Assembly: GCA_020635795.1 (NCBI GenBank)
Contig: JACJZD010000003.1
Span: 62,001-126,000 of the forward strand
Length of the DNA stretch: 64,000 nucleotides
Direction: 5' to 3'
Origin: Flavobacteriales bacterium
Lineage (GTDB): Bacteria > Bacteroidota > Bacteroidia > Flavobacteriales_E > Vicingaceae
Positions 40,523 through 49,658 of the stretch are shown piece after piece. The stretch's first letter is position 1; every line of letters begins with the position of its first letter. Below the pieces are notes generated by a model. That model ran no database searches and was not told the DNA's origin. It saw nothing but the letters and a program-made list of their open reading frames with translations. Position numbers and translations under genes: made by a program.

Positions 40523-42964
40523 CTAAAATTTAAATGTTAAGCCCATCAAGAAGTTGGTTCCTGCTTGTGGGTAATAAAAGTTTTCTGTAATTAAACCATC
40601 GTACATGTAGCTATACGTATAGCCATTGCTGCTATAGAGTGTATTAAACAAGTTGTTTACCAATAAATTAAACGAAATTTCTCTCATCTTTTTTGGGTAA
40701 ATACTATAGCTCAATCGTCCGTCAACCGTTTGGTAAACATCTAAAGCTCTTTTGGCATTGCTGGTATTGTCTAAAAATTGTTTACCTACGTATTTGGTTT
40801 GTAGCAATAAGCTCAATGCTTTTACTGGTTTGTATTCCACACCTGCAGCTACAATTACATTTGGAGAAAATGCAATATCGGTATTGGTGTACTTGTTCTC
40901 CACCACATCATAACCGTTGGTATAATCGTAAAGTACTTCAGTAAAATTGTCAATTTTGTTTTGCGAAATGGTGGTGTTTAAATTCATCATCACTTTTTTG
41001 CTTATCAAAAAGCTACCTATCAACTCAATACCTGTGCGGTAACTTCTGTCCACATTGGTTCTGATAGAAGAGCCCACATCGTTTAACTCACCAGTAAGTA
41101 TCAATTGGTTTTGGTAATCCATGTAATAGAAGTTTCCTTGCAACAAAACTTTCTTAAATTTTGCTTCAACACCACCTTCGTAATCTATCATGGTTTCGTG
41201 TTTCGGTTGTTTGTCAGCTGGGTTATCAATAAAGTCGGTACGTACAGGTTCTCTGTTTCCAATGCTTACCGAGGCATAAGCTCTAATTTTTGTATTGATT
41301 TGGTAATTCAACCCACCTTTCGGATTAACAAACACAAAATTGGTATCGATGTTAATCATCGTTAAATTGTTGTCTTTCCCTTTGGTTGAATAATCAATGG
41401 TTCTAACTTGCAAATCAGCAAATAAAGTAAGTTTTTCACCCACTAAATAATCCACTTTTAAAAACGAATTAAAATCTTTTTTGTTGGCATCGTTGTCGTA
41501 ATAACGATATCCTTTACCCGTATTGTTTGCAAAACGCATCCAAATTAGTTCTCCAAAATGGCGACCATCGTAATTGTTGTAACCACCACCCAATATAACC
41601 GATAGGTTAGCATTTTTATAATTTAAACTATAGGTTGTACCATAAAAATGGTTGTCTAACCAACGTCTTCTAATTAAATCGGTTGAAGTAATGGTGTCAG
41701 AATTCAACATCAAATCGTTTAAACCATAATTTGCAAAAGCATCGTCTTTTCGGTATTGTTCGTAATATCCTCTACCATAAGTATAATGCAAGTTAACGTT
41801 TGCCGAAAAGTGATTATTGAATTGATGAGTAAACAACAATTGTGCGTGGTCTTGTCCGTAATTATCAACCTCATTACTGTATTGATAGTAGTTGTAAGTT
41901 CTACCCGAATTCAATAAATTGTAGGTTTGAACAGAGTCTAATCCATTGTTTGAGGCATGGGTTTCCATGTCTGTTTTGTTGCCAGTAATTCTACTTTCTG
42001 GAGTTCCCCACCACGATTGGTAAGTAACTTCTTTACCTGCAAAATAAATCAGTTTTAACGATGATTTTTTACTGTAATAACCTCCCGATAAGTAATAGCT
42101 TTTTAAGTCGGAAGTAGCTCTATCTATATACCCATCAGATTTGATGTATGAAGCACGAGCATCAAAAGCCCAATGGTTATTGATTAAACCTGTTCCCATT
42201 TTTGCAGTATATTTTTGGGTGTTGAACGAACCATAGGAAGTAGCTATTTCTCCATATGATTTTTCTTTAAGTGTGGTAGTCTGCAAGTTTACCGTTCCTC
42301 CAAATGATGCACCACCATTGGTTGATGCGCCAACACCTCGTTGAATTTGAATGTTTTCAGTGCTCGAAGCAAAATCGGGCATGTTTACCCAATACGTTCC
42401 TTGCGATTCGGCATCGTTAATTGGAATGCCGTTAACGGTTACATTTATACGAGTAGCATCAGAGCCTCTTAAGCGAAAACCCGTGTATCCAACTCCCGCT
42501 CCAGCATCGCTGGTAGAAACCATTGAAACAGAATTTTGCAGCAAAAAAGGAATGTCCTGACCTAAATTGTTTTTTTCAATGTCTTGATAGTTGATGTTGG
42601 TGTGTGCAATGGGCGAATTTTCTTTAACCCTGGTTGCAGAAACTACTAATTCGTCTAGTGTTAGTTGAGCTTCTTTTAAAATGATGTTTAACTCTCTGTC
42701 GGCAGTTAAATTATCGATAGAAATTTGTTGAGTTTCATAACCAATAAAACTAATTTCCAACAGAAAGGAAGGTGTTTTAATGCCGTTGATTTTGTAATTT
42801 CCATTGTTGTCGGAAGCTGTTCCTTTGTAAGTGTCCATAATTTTTATGGTTGCACCAACAACGGGGTTCGACAATGAATCTTGAATTGTTCCGTAAACGG
42901 AAAATTGGGCGAAACTATTTAACGATGTAAATAGTACGGTCGCCAAAAAAATAATTTTTTTCAT
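40523..42964 (-). CDS. TonB-dependent outer-membrane receptor, probable thiamine transporter
   Basis: An 813-residue active transporter of the outer membrane. Signal peptide at 1-19 (LNSFAQ); a carboxypeptidase-regulatory-like domain at about 20-105 (GTIQDSLSNPVVGATIKIMD); a plug domain at about 115-235 (LVVSATRVKENSPI, GFRLRGSDATRINVTVNGIPINDAE, RGVGASTNGGASFGG); then a 22-strand-type barrel ending in the usual aromatic residue (TFKF). A TPP riboswitch lies in its leader, and in Bacteroidota a receptor under TPP control is generally taken to import thiamine or a related vitamer. No inner-membrane thiamine transporter or kinase follows in the same transcript, unlike the common PnuT/thiamine pyrophosphokinase layout. 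Confidence 0.9.
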   Translation of the reverse strand: MKKIIFLATVLFTSLNSFAQFSVYGTIQDSLSNPVVGATIKIMDTYKGTASDNNGNYKINGIKTPSFLLEISFIGYETQQISIDNLTADRELNIILKEAQLTLDELVVSATRVKENSPIAHTNINYQDIEKNNLGQDIPFLLQNSVSMVSTSDAGAGVGYTGFRLRGSDATRINVTVNGIPINDAESQGTYWVNMPDFASSTENIQIQRGVGASTNGGASFGGTVNLQTTTLKEKSYGEIATSYGSFNTQKYTAKMGTGLINNHWAFDARASYIKSDGYIDRATSDLKSYYLSGGYYSKKSSLKLIYFAGKEVTYQSWWGTPESRITGNKTDMETHASNNGLDSVQTYNLLNSGRTYNYYQYSNEVDNYGQDHAQLLFTHQFNNHFSANVNLHYTYGRGYYEQYRKDDAFANYGLNDLMLNSDTITSTDLIRRRWLDNHFYGTTYSLNYKNANLSVILGGGYNNYDGRHFGELIWMRFANNTGKGYRYYDNDANKKDFNSFLKVDYLVGEKLTLFADLQVRTIDYSTKGKDNNLTMINIDTNFVFVNPKGGLNYQINTKIRAYASVSIGNREPVRTDFIDNPADKQPKHETMIDYEGGVEAKFKKVLLQGNFYYMDYQNQLILTGELNDVGSSIRTNVDRSYRTGIELIGSFLISKKVMMNLNTTISQNKIDNFTEVLYDYTNGYDVVENKYTNTDIAFSPNVIVAAGVEYKPVKALSLLLQTKYVGKQFLDNTSNAKRALDVYQTVDGRLSYSIYPKKMREISFNLLVNNLFNTLYSSNGYTYSYMYDGLITENFYYPQAGTNFLMGLTFKF

Positions 42965-43028
42965 ATAATTTTTTTTGACAAACGCCTGGGGCTAAACATT
43001 TGATGTTTAACTTTTTTTAATTGTTTTT

Positions 43029-43128
43029 TATCCTACCTACGCCAGCATTATCTGGATCAGGTTTATTTTTCTAATTGCTTAGAAAAAATGGGTATAATCT
43101 CAGCCTGAAAAGTAAGGCACCCCAATGA
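43029..43128 (-). promoter_or_regulatory. TPP riboswitch (thi-box)
   Basis: On the minus strand this region has the conserved thi-box parts in order: GGGGTGCC, GGCTGAGA, ATACCC, then ACCTGATCCAG, ATAATGCTGGCGTAGG. These form helices P1-P5 of the thiamine pyrophosphate aptamer. The variable P3 arm is short (around TTTTTTCTAAGCAATTAG). TPP binding would lower expression of the TonB receptor whose ATG is about 65 bases downstream. The link region holds a 7-bp hairpin (42993-43009) without a T-run, so control of translation is more likely than termination. Confidence 0.93.
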
Positions 43129-43135
43129 GATGGTG

Positions 43136-43143
43136 CAAAAGTA
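43136..43143 (-). promoter_or_regulatory. Probable -7 box of the TPP riboswitch transcript
   Basis: On the minus strand TACTTTTG fits TAnnTTTG and would start transcription at about 43130, two bases before the first conserved riboswitch position. The -33 site is not clear because it falls in a hairpin repeat at 43155. Confidence 0.5.
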
Positions 43144-43154
43144 TATAAATAAAA

Positions 43155-43217
43155 CGTCATTCCGCACTTGATGCGGAATCTTTTATTTGATTAGGTCAAC
43201 ATGTTAGATTGCGGGTC
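43155..43217. repeat. Pair of hairpin-forming intergenic repeats
   Basis: CGTCATTCCGCACTTGATGC starts a unit with stem ATTCCGCA / TGCGGAAT (about 43159-43179), followed by GAATCTTT. A second unit has TTGCGGG / CCCGCAA around TCAAG (about 43208-43226), followed by AGACG. The first has the same GTCATTC...GAATCT frame as the element at 38252. They look like small dispersed palindromic repeats and lie between the NadR-like gene and the riboswitch promoter. Confidence 0.5.
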
Positions 43218-43232
43218 AAGCCCGCAAAGACG

Positions 43233-43739
43233 TTAACCGATAATTTCTATGCATTTTTTTAATCGAGTTGTTTCATTTCCACTAATGATGTGGTAATTAA
43301 AATGATTTTCTTCCATTATTTGGATGTACCGATTAAAAATTCGTTTTCGGTCTTCTAAATTTGGATGTTCTCTTAATGGGTCTTCCTGCCAAGGAATATC
43401 GATATCGCAAATGAAGAAAATTTTATCTGATGATTGCTTTACTTCGTTTTCAATCCAATCTATTGCTGTGTTGTATTTTTCTTTTATCCAGACTTTAAAA
43501 ACGGTTAAATCTGTATCAAGAAATAAAATGGTGGATGTGTTTTTTGTAGCTTCTTGTTCTTTTTCAAACTGAATTTTAGCCATTTCTAACACATCATTCA
43601 ACTCATAAGGTTGCTTGATGTTTTCTAAGTATTCTCGAGCATATTCCTTTACCCAAGCTACATTGTAGTGTTTGGCTAAACTTGCTGCAAGCGTTGATTT
43701 TCCAGTCGACTCAGGACCTGTTATAACTATTTTAATCAT
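43233..43739 (-). CDS. NadR-like AAA-type ATPase/kinase
   Basis: A 168-residue cytoplasmic P-loop protein. It starts MIKIVITGPESTGKSTLAAS, where GPESTGKST is the Walker A motif (residues 8-16), and TILFLDTDLTVFKVW supplies the Walker B-like strand. The HYNVAWVKEYAREYLE segment is that of the ribosylnicotinamide-kinase half of NadR. This stand-alone kinase type is found near vitamin-uptake genes in Bacteroidota, which fits its place beside a TPP-controlled receptor, but its substrate is unknown. I use ATG 43739 because the family starts at the strand before the P-loop. It follows acs by 4 bases. Confidence 0.8.
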   Translation of the reverse strand: MIKIVITGPESTGKSTLAASLAKHYNVAWVKEYAREYLENIKQPYELNDVLEMAKIQFEKEQEATKNTSTILFLDTDLTVFKVWIKEKYNTAIDWIENEVKQSSDKIFFICDIDIPWQEDPLREHPNLEDRKRIFNRYIQIMEENHFNYHIISGNETTRLKKCIEIIG

Positions 43740-43743
43740 TACA

Positions 43744-45636
43744 CTACAATGCCCCCTTCTTAATATCATCAACTACAGATGGGTCAAGTAAAGTAGAGGT
43801 GTCACCTAAATTTGAAGTGTCACCTTCGGCTATTTTTCGCAAAATTCGTCGCATAATTTTACCTGACCTAGTTTTTGGTAAGCCTTTTACCACTTGAATT
43901 TTGTCGGGTTTAGCAATTGGTCCAATTTCTTTGGTTACTTGTGCTAAAAGTTCAGTTCTAATTTCTGTCTCGTTAACCTCTTTAGTACAAATTACATAAG
44001 CATAAATTCCTTGTCCTTTAATGTTGTGAGGAAATCCAACTACTGCTGACTCAACAACATTCGGATGCTCATTGAGTGCATTTTCAACTTCGGCAGTTCC
44101 CATTCTGTGTCCAGAGACATTGATGACATCATCTACTCTCCCTGTTATTCTGTACATTCCATTTTCGTCTTTTTTACAACCATCGCCAGTAAAATATTTT
44201 CCTTTATAGGTAGAAAAATAAGTTTGTTTACAACGTTCATGATCTTTGTAAATAGTCCGTAACATGGATGGCCATGGGAATTTTATACACAAGTTACCTT
44301 CAATGTTGTTTCCAACTAATTCATTTCCATCAGCATCAACTAAACATGGATTTATTCCTGGGAGTGGTAGAGTGGCATAAGCTGGTTTTAACGGAGTTAT
44401 ATTTGCTAGTGGCGATATCATTATTCCACCAGTTTCTGTTTGCCACCACGTATCTACAATAGGGATTTTTCCTTTACCAATGTTTTTATGATACCATTCC
44501 CAAGCTTCAACATTGATAGGTTCTCCAACACTACCCAATACTTTTAATGATGATAATTTATGGTTGTTTACAAAAGAAATGTCGCAAGCTTCTAATGCTC
44601 TAATGGCTGTTGGGGCTGTATAAAAAATATTTACTTGATGTTTGTCTACAATTTCCCAAAACCTACCAGCATCTGGAAAAGTAGGCACTCCTTCAAACAT
44701 TACTGTTGTAGCTCCAGACAACAAAGGACCGTAAACAATGTACGAATGACCAGTTATCCAGCCAATATCTGCTGTACACCAATAAATGTCGTTTTCTTGA
44801 TATTGAAATACATTTTGGAAACTATAAGCGGTATAAACCATATAACCTCCTGTGGTGTGGACAATACCTTTTGGTTGTCCAGTTGATCCTGAGGTGTAGA
44901 GAATAAATAAAACATCTTCAGCATCCATTTCTTCAGCTTCACAAGTTGTAGCAGCTTTTTCTATTTCTTTGTGCCACCAAACATCTCTGGTTGGTTTCAT
45001 TTTAACCTGGTTTCCAGTGCGTTGTAACACAATAGCTTTATTTACTGACTTTGTTTGTTCCAAAGCCTCATCAACAATACTTTTTATGGGAATAATTTTA
45101 TCTCCACGATACGATTCATCAGAAGTAATGACAATGTTACATGTGGCATCATTTATTCTATCTGCTAAAGCTTTAGCCGAAAAACCAGCGAAAACCACAG
45201 AATGAATGGCACCAATACGCGCACAAGCTAACGTTGCAATAGCCAATTCGGGAACCATGGGCATATAAAGACATATTCGGTCTCCTTTTTTTGCACCATT
45301 GTTTTTTAGCACATTGGCAAACTGACAAACTTTTTCGTACAGTTCTTTATAGGTTAAGGTTATCGCATTTTCGTTTGGGTTGTTTGGTTCCCAAATAATT
45401 GCTTTTTTGTTGGGTGTTTTTTCTACATGTCTGTCTAAACAGTTTTCTGTGATATTTAGTTTTCCATTAATAAACCACTTTATATCAGGCTCATTAAAGT
45501 TCCATTCTAGGGTTTTATCCCAATCTTTTTTCCAATTAAAAATCTTGGCAATATCATCCCAGAATTGTTCAGGTGAGTTGATGCTTTTATTGTATTGATT
45601 TTGATATTCTTCGAATGTTTTTATTTGTAATGACAT
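43744..45636 (-). CDS. acs: Acetate--CoA ligase (acetyl-CoA synthetase)
   Basis: A 630-residue cytoplasmic enzyme making acetyl-CoA from acetate, ATP and CoA through acetyl-AMP. The AMP-binding motif YTSGSTGQPKG is at residues 247-257. Further conserved parts are DTWWQTETGG, YFTGDGCKKDENGMYRITGR and, near the C-terminus, PKTRSGKIMRRILR, whose lysine (in SGK) is the residue blocked by acetylation in known enzymes. The N-terminal AcsA-type domain and total length are normal. It forms a two-gene unit with the NadR-like gene. Confidence 0.95.
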   Translation of the reverse strand: MSLQIKTFEEYQNQYNKSINSPEQFWDDIAKIFNWKKDWDKTLEWNFNEPDIKWFINGKLNITENCLDRHVEKTPNKKAIIWEPNNPNENAITLTYKELYEKVCQFANVLKNNGAKKGDRICLYMPMVPELAIATLACARIGAIHSVVFAGFSAKALADRINDATCNIVITSDESYRGDKIIPIKSIVDEALEQTKSVNKAIVLQRTGNQVKMKPTRDVWWHKEIEKAATTCEAEEMDAEDVLFILYTSGSTGQPKGIVHTTGGYMVYTAYSFQNVFQYQENDIYWCTADIGWITGHSYIVYGPLLSGATTVMFEGVPTFPDAGRFWEIVDKHQVNIFYTAPTAIRALEACDISFVNNHKLSSLKVLGSVGEPINVEAWEWYHKNIGKGKIPIVDTWWQTETGGIMISPLANITPLKPAYATLPLPGINPCLVDADGNELVGNNIEGNLCIKFPWPSMLRTIYKDHERCKQTYFSTYKGKYFTGDGCKKDENGMYRITGRVDDVINVSGHRMGTAEVENALNEHPNVVESAVVGFPHNIKGQGIYAYVICTKEVNETEIRTELLAQVTKEIGPIAKPDKIQVVKGLPKTRSGKIMRRILRKIAEGDTSNLGDTSTLLDPSVVDDIKKGAL

Positions 45637-45667
45637 GCTGTTTTTTTTGTTTTAAAGGTAAACATTT

Positions 45668-45704
45668 TATAAAAAAAGAAGCTGCAAAATTTTGCAGCTT
45701 CTTT
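45668..45704 (-). terminator. Terminator of the T9SS OB-fold protein gene
   Basis: A perfect 30-base palindrome (45675-45704; AAAGAAGCTGCAAAA then its reverse complement) with a run of T on the minus-strand side (45668-45674 read as A on plus). It ends the minus-strand gene that stops at 45731 and separates it from acs. Confidence 0.85.
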
Positions 45705-45730
45705 AAACAAACACTTATGAAAACTAAAAC

Positions 45731-47089
45731 TTATTTTGCTACAATAAATTTGTTAGTGGTAATTACATTACCATTATCATTTAAAATAGTGTAGAAATAT
45801 ATTCCATTGTTTAATGAGCTAGTATTTACTTTTAATTTATTAGCAATTGAAGTAGTATTGCTAATTGTTTTACCTGTAATGTCAATAATTCTTACAGCGT
45901 AGTTTGAAGTACTTAATTCAAAATTGATTTGGTTTTGAACTGGATTTGGGTAAACTGATACTTTGATGTCGTTAATTTCATCTATAGAAGTAGCAACAGA
46001 AACATCACCAGCATTTCTTGGTAACAATTTAAAGATACTGAAAGAATAATCCATAACACCAGTAACATTGTATGCAGTTGAAATTGTTGGAGCATAAGTA
46101 TACATTTTGTTGTCTACTCTTAAATCACCTGAACCATCATTAATGGTCCATTCTCCAAAGCCGTTCGTAGCAGTATCTGCATTACAAGTAGCATTCATAA
46201 CTTTTACTAAAACACCTTCGTATTGTTCATCGTTTGCTCCAAAAGTTGTTAACGATTGAGGAGTTGGAATAGTACCACCAGCTACCGCGTTGTAATTAAT
46301 AATGTTTTTAATGGTTGTATAGTTAAAATATTCGTCAACAGTACCAGTAATTGTTACAACATCTCCTAAAGATGGAATGTTAGTAAAATCTAAAACAAAT
46401 ACACCATTCCAAGGGCCATTACCATCTTGTAAATAATAACCATTGTATTGAACAGCAGTAACCACACCACTAGTTTGAACATATTCTGTATTGTGAGGAG
46501 AATCGTAAGGAGGCGTTGTAGTAAATTGTATTTGATTAATGGTATAAGGAGTCGCTACAGGAGGTGCTGTATTAGTAATAACAACAGAATCAACAATAAT
46601 ATCATTAATACCATCTGTACTATGTATCGATAAAATAAATTGAGCACTATCAGTAGTCCCTGAAACAGTAACAGTTTGTGTTAACATAACCAATTGACCA
46701 GCTGATGCAGTTGCTAAGTCAATATAGCTGTTATATGTTCCATAACCGTTAGAACCAGGATTATAATAATTTGTTCTTAACTGACCCGCACTTGCTTTTA
46801 CCCACATTTTAATTTCGTAAGTTCCACTCAAGTCAACATTAACAGTTTTTGTAGAAAATCTTTTGTGAGAACTTGATCCAGCAGTGTTTTTTAATTTTGC
46901 GGCACTTGTTCCGTACATTTCTGCTGTTACTTCAGTAACATTCGCAGCTGTTATACTTGTCGATGATCCCATCCAGTCGGTAGGTAAGCCGCCCGACCAT
47001 GAACTAAGATTACTTTGAAAAACCACTTGCGCATTGGCAGCAGTTCCAACAATCATTAGCCCTAAAAATAAGTTGTAGATTTTTTTCAT
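45731..47089 (-). CDS. Secreted OB-fold-like protein with T9SS type A sorting domain
   Basis: A 452-residue protein. Signal peptide at 1-20 (AANAQ); a carbohydrate-binding-like domain at about 22-175 (WSGGLPTDWMGSSTSI, YEIKMWVKASAGQLRTNYYN); an OB-fold-like region at about 180-370 opening YTINQIQFTT and holding YVQTSGVVTAV, YYLQDGNGPWNGVFVLD, GDVVTITGTVDEYFNYT and IVYN-like strands; a type A sorting tail at about 378-452 (VSVYPNPVQNQINFEL to TNKFIVAK). The OB-like region is of the kind found in Bacteroidota next to extracellular nucleases. It has no visible catalytic centre and probably binds or presents substrate. Last gene of the minus-strand scavenging operon. Confidence 0.78.
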   Translation of the reverse strand: MKKIYNLFLGLMIVGTAANAQVVFQSNLSSWSGGLPTDWMGSSTSITAANVTEVTAEMYGTSAAKLKNTAGSSSHKRFSTKTVNVDLSGTYEIKMWVKASAGQLRTNYYNPGSNGYGTYNSYIDLATASAGQLVMLTQTVTVSGTTDSAQFILSIHSTDGINDIIVDSVVITNTAPPVATPYTINQIQFTTTPPYDSPHNTEYVQTSGVVTAVQYNGYYLQDGNGPWNGVFVLDFTNIPSLGDVVTITGTVDEYFNYTTIKNIINYNAVAGGTIPTPQSLTTFGANDEQYEGVLVKVMNATCNADTATNGFGEWTINDGSGDLRVDNKMYTYAPTISTAYNVTGVMDYSFSIFKLLPRNAGDVSVATSIDEINDIKVSVYPNPVQNQINFELSTSNYAVRIIDITGKTISNTTSIANKLKVNTSSLNNGIYFYTILNDNGNVITTNKFIVAK

Positions 47090-47126
47090 AGTTTTTAGTT
47101 TTAAAGTTTATATAAAATTAATTATT

Positions 47127-48347
47127 TTATTTAATTATTTTAACGTTGTCAACTTCCCAAGTATCCCAAGAAGCAGCTGTTCCTATAAATTTAAATGCAA
47201 TATGCACATTTGCTTGTTTATATGCATTTAAGTTAAAATTCCCTGAACTAACCCATGCCCAACTGCCTGTTGAATAAGCAAAAGAAGAAGTGATATCGGT
47301 CCATGTTCCAGTTGAAGGAAGACCTGATACATAATCAGTTGAAATCATCACTTTTAACGCTGAATTAGCTGCAAAAGTGGCTGTTTTAAAGTTGAATTGA
47401 GGAGCTGATGATGTGCTAAAATCAAAAGAAGGAGATATTAACCATGATTCGCCAACTTTTTTAGTGCTTCCGTTAGTAATATAGGCATATGAGTTTCCAC
47501 TAAAGGTTGAAACTGTCCAAGTATTATTAACAATAGGATATTGTGTTGACCAGCCCCCACTTGTTAAACTTAAATCATCAAAATTTTTGATAATTTCAAC
47601 TGGAATTGCTCCATATAAGTCAACCTCGTTGGTGTTTCTAATTAACAGTTGAATACCTGTGTTGTATTGAGCAGAAATTCCTACAAACGTACCACTTCCT
47701 GCAGGTAAAGTATCGTTTGCAAAATTAGCATAACCACTCGTTCTAACTTCAATTTGATTTGCACTTAAGTCTTCTAAAAATCGGCTTGTACTTACTTTAT
47801 TTACTCCATCAGCATAAGTTAAACTTTGGTTACGTTCAACAAATCTAACATTATCAAGTTGAATTAGTTTACCTTGAAAACCTTCAATGTCAGCTAATAA
47901 ATCGCTTATTGTAACTACTTGCGGAGTTCTAAATTGTTGAGTTTTTATTTTGAATACACTGTTGTCGGCATGTAACGAATCTACTTGCAACATTTGGTTG
48001 TATTTTAAAATTTTAGCCCCATTAATGTTTACTCTAATCGAATCTCCAACATACAAACCAGTAGATGATGTAAATCTTAAATATAGCGCACCAGTCTCAT
48101 CTTGAATGTAAGATTCTTTGTACAAATTACCTGAAGTTTCATCAGCAGTAACGACGCCATAAACTGAGATATCTTGTGTTATTTTTACTTCTTGTCCAGG
48201 TACGTGTAGGGCACGAACTTCAGCAATGGTCATAACCGTTCCAGTTGGAATAGTTTTAACAGTTGGGTCATCAAATTCTTTAGTACAAGAAACGAATGCC
48301 ATTGTTGCAAAGACACTCAATATTAAAGTATATATTAATTTTTTCAT
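47127..48347 (-). CDS. DUF5689 lipoprotein, second copy
   Basis: A 406-residue surface or periplasmic lipoprotein (lipobox FVSC, Cys21, followed by TKEFDDP). DUF5689 covers about 37-250 (VYGVVTADETSGNLYKESYI, GALYLRFTSSTGLYVGDSIR), an OB-like fold. A choice-of-anchor J-like beta domain covers about 260-406 (FDDLSLTSGGWS, GESWLISPSFDFS, WDTWEVDNVKIIK). The upstream neighbour is built the same way, and the two are clear paralogues. With the TonB receptor upstream they form a likely receptor-plus-lipoprotein uptake complex, similar in plan, not sequence, to SusC/SusD. Confidence 0.8.
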   Translation of the reverse strand: MKKLIYTLILSVFATMAFVSCTKEFDDPTVKTIPTGTVMTIAEVRALHVPGQEVKITQDISVYGVVTADETSGNLYKESYIQDETGALYLRFTSSTGLYVGDSIRVNINGAKILKYNQMLQVDSLHADNSVFKIKTQQFRTPQVVTISDLLADIEGFQGKLIQLDNVRFVERNQSLTYADGVNKVSTSRFLEDLSANQIEVRTSGYANFANDTLPAGSGTFVGISAQYNTGIQLLIRNTNEVDLYGAIPVEIIKNFDDLSLTSGGWSTQYPIVNNTWTVSTFSGNSYAYITNGSTKKVGESWLISPSFDFSTSSAPQFNFKTATFAANSALKVMISTDYVSGLPSTGTWTDITSSFAYSTGSWAWVSSGNFNLNAYKQANVHIAFKFIGTAASWDTWEVDNVKIIK

Positions 48348-48359
48348 GCTTTCTTTTTT

Positions 48360-49640
48360 TTAATTATCCTTAACTAAAACATCATCTAGTTCCCAAGTAC
48401 TAGCATTAGTGGTATTTCCTATTAATCTAAATGCAACATAAACACTACTTTGTTGGTAGGCATTTAAACTAATATTGCCTGAGCTTGTCCAAGATGACCA
48501 AGTAGTTGCATTATTATCCCATATAGCAAGACTAGTTAAATCTGTCCATGTTGCAGTATTTGGATCGCTAATACCATCATAATTAGTTGATACCAAAACT
48601 TCTAGTTTAGGGGTAGTACTGTAATTAACTACATTTCTAAAAGACAATGTAGGGTTAGTTGCATTTAATAGGTTTATGGATGGTGAAATTAACCATGATT
48701 CGCAAGCAACATTTGAACTACTTACAGGGTCGTAGTTTGAAACTTTAGCAGCAGAGTTAGTAGCTAAGTACATTCCCCAAGCTGTTGAAATCGGTCCTGA
48801 AACTAATTTGGTTGTCCAACCACACGAATATAAATTTTTATCATCAAAATTCTTATTAATGTATGGACAAATTGTTTTTCTTGCTCCATATAATGTTAGT
48901 TCGTTTGGTGTTCTTAATGTAAGTTGAACTGTTGTGTTGTATTGAGAAACTACAGCAATAACAGAGCCTTTACCCATTGGCAGTTCTTGGTTTGCAAAAC
49001 TAGCGTAACCACTTGAACGAACAATAATAGTAGCGCCTGTTGTATCTTGTAAATACCTGCTTTCATCTTGTTGAGTTATTGCATTTGCCCAAGTTTTACA
49101 TTTTTCCGAACATTGAAATTCAACATCATTAATTTGAACCAATTGTCCTTGGTATGGGGAATAAATTCCTGTTCCTAATGCTAAATCGGATATTTTAACA
49201 ACTTTTGGTACTATTTCATCACCTTTACCTTGTTTAATTAAATTTACTTCTGGGTTAACATTATCCAACTGTATCATGTTTTTGTAACGAGAAATGATAG
49301 TTCCTCTTAAAGATACACGAACTTTATCTCCCTGGAAAAAAGTTTTGTCGCTAGAAGCAGTAAGTTTTAATAAAATACCTGCAGTACCGTCTTGGATATA
49401 AATGGTTTTATACAAATTACCACTCAATTCGTCAGCAGTTACTGTTCCGTAAACAGAATAATCATTCACAAAAGTTGAATCGAAAGAAGTATAAATCTTT
49501 CTTAAAGAATCAATGGTAATGATATTGCCTGCTGGCAAAACAGTAATTGGTGGGGAATCAAAATCTTTTTTACATCCAGTTAAAACTAACAAAGTTGTAA
49601 CTAGTGTAATAACGAGTGAGTTTCTAAGTTTTGTATTCAT
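48360..49640 (-). CDS. DUF5689 lipoprotein, first copy
   Basis: A 426-residue lipoprotein (lipobox LTGC, Cys22, followed by KKDFDSPP). The DUF5689 region at about 40-265 contains VYGTVTADELSGNLYKTIYI and GILLKLTASSDKTFFQGDKVRV, close to its neighbour. Two Cys pairs (QCSEKC) are specific to this copy. The choice-of-anchor J-like C-terminus includes CESWLISPSINL and STWELDDVLVKD. It begins 18 bases after the TonB receptor gene and ends 12 bases before the second copy, so the three are surely in one operon. Confidence 0.8.
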   Translation of the reverse strand: MNTKLRNSLVITLVTTLLVLTGCKKDFDSPPITVLPAGNIITIDSLRKIYTSFDSTFVNDYSVYGTVTADELSGNLYKTIYIQDGTAGILLKLTASSDKTFFQGDKVRVSLRGTIISRYKNMIQLDNVNPEVNLIKQGKGDEIVPKVVKISDLALGTGIYSPYQGQLVQINDVEFQCSEKCKTWANAITQQDESRYLQDTTGATIIVRSSGYASFANQELPMGKGSVIAVVSQYNTTVQLTLRTPNELTLYGARKTICPYINKNFDDKNLYSCGWTTKLVSGPISTAWGMYLATNSAAKVSNYDPVSSSNVACESWLISPSINLLNATNPTLSFRNVVNYSTTPKLEVLVSTNYDGISDPNTATWTDLTSLAIWDNNATTWSSWTSSGNISLNAYQQSSVYVAFRLIGNTTNASTWELDDVLVKDN

Positions 49641-49658
49641 AGTTCGTTAATTTAGTTG

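Noticed and set aside
40693..41365. Plus-strand frames antisense to the TonB receptor
   Set aside because: Low-quality frames in the barrel region, without start signals, opposite a full-length conserved gene.
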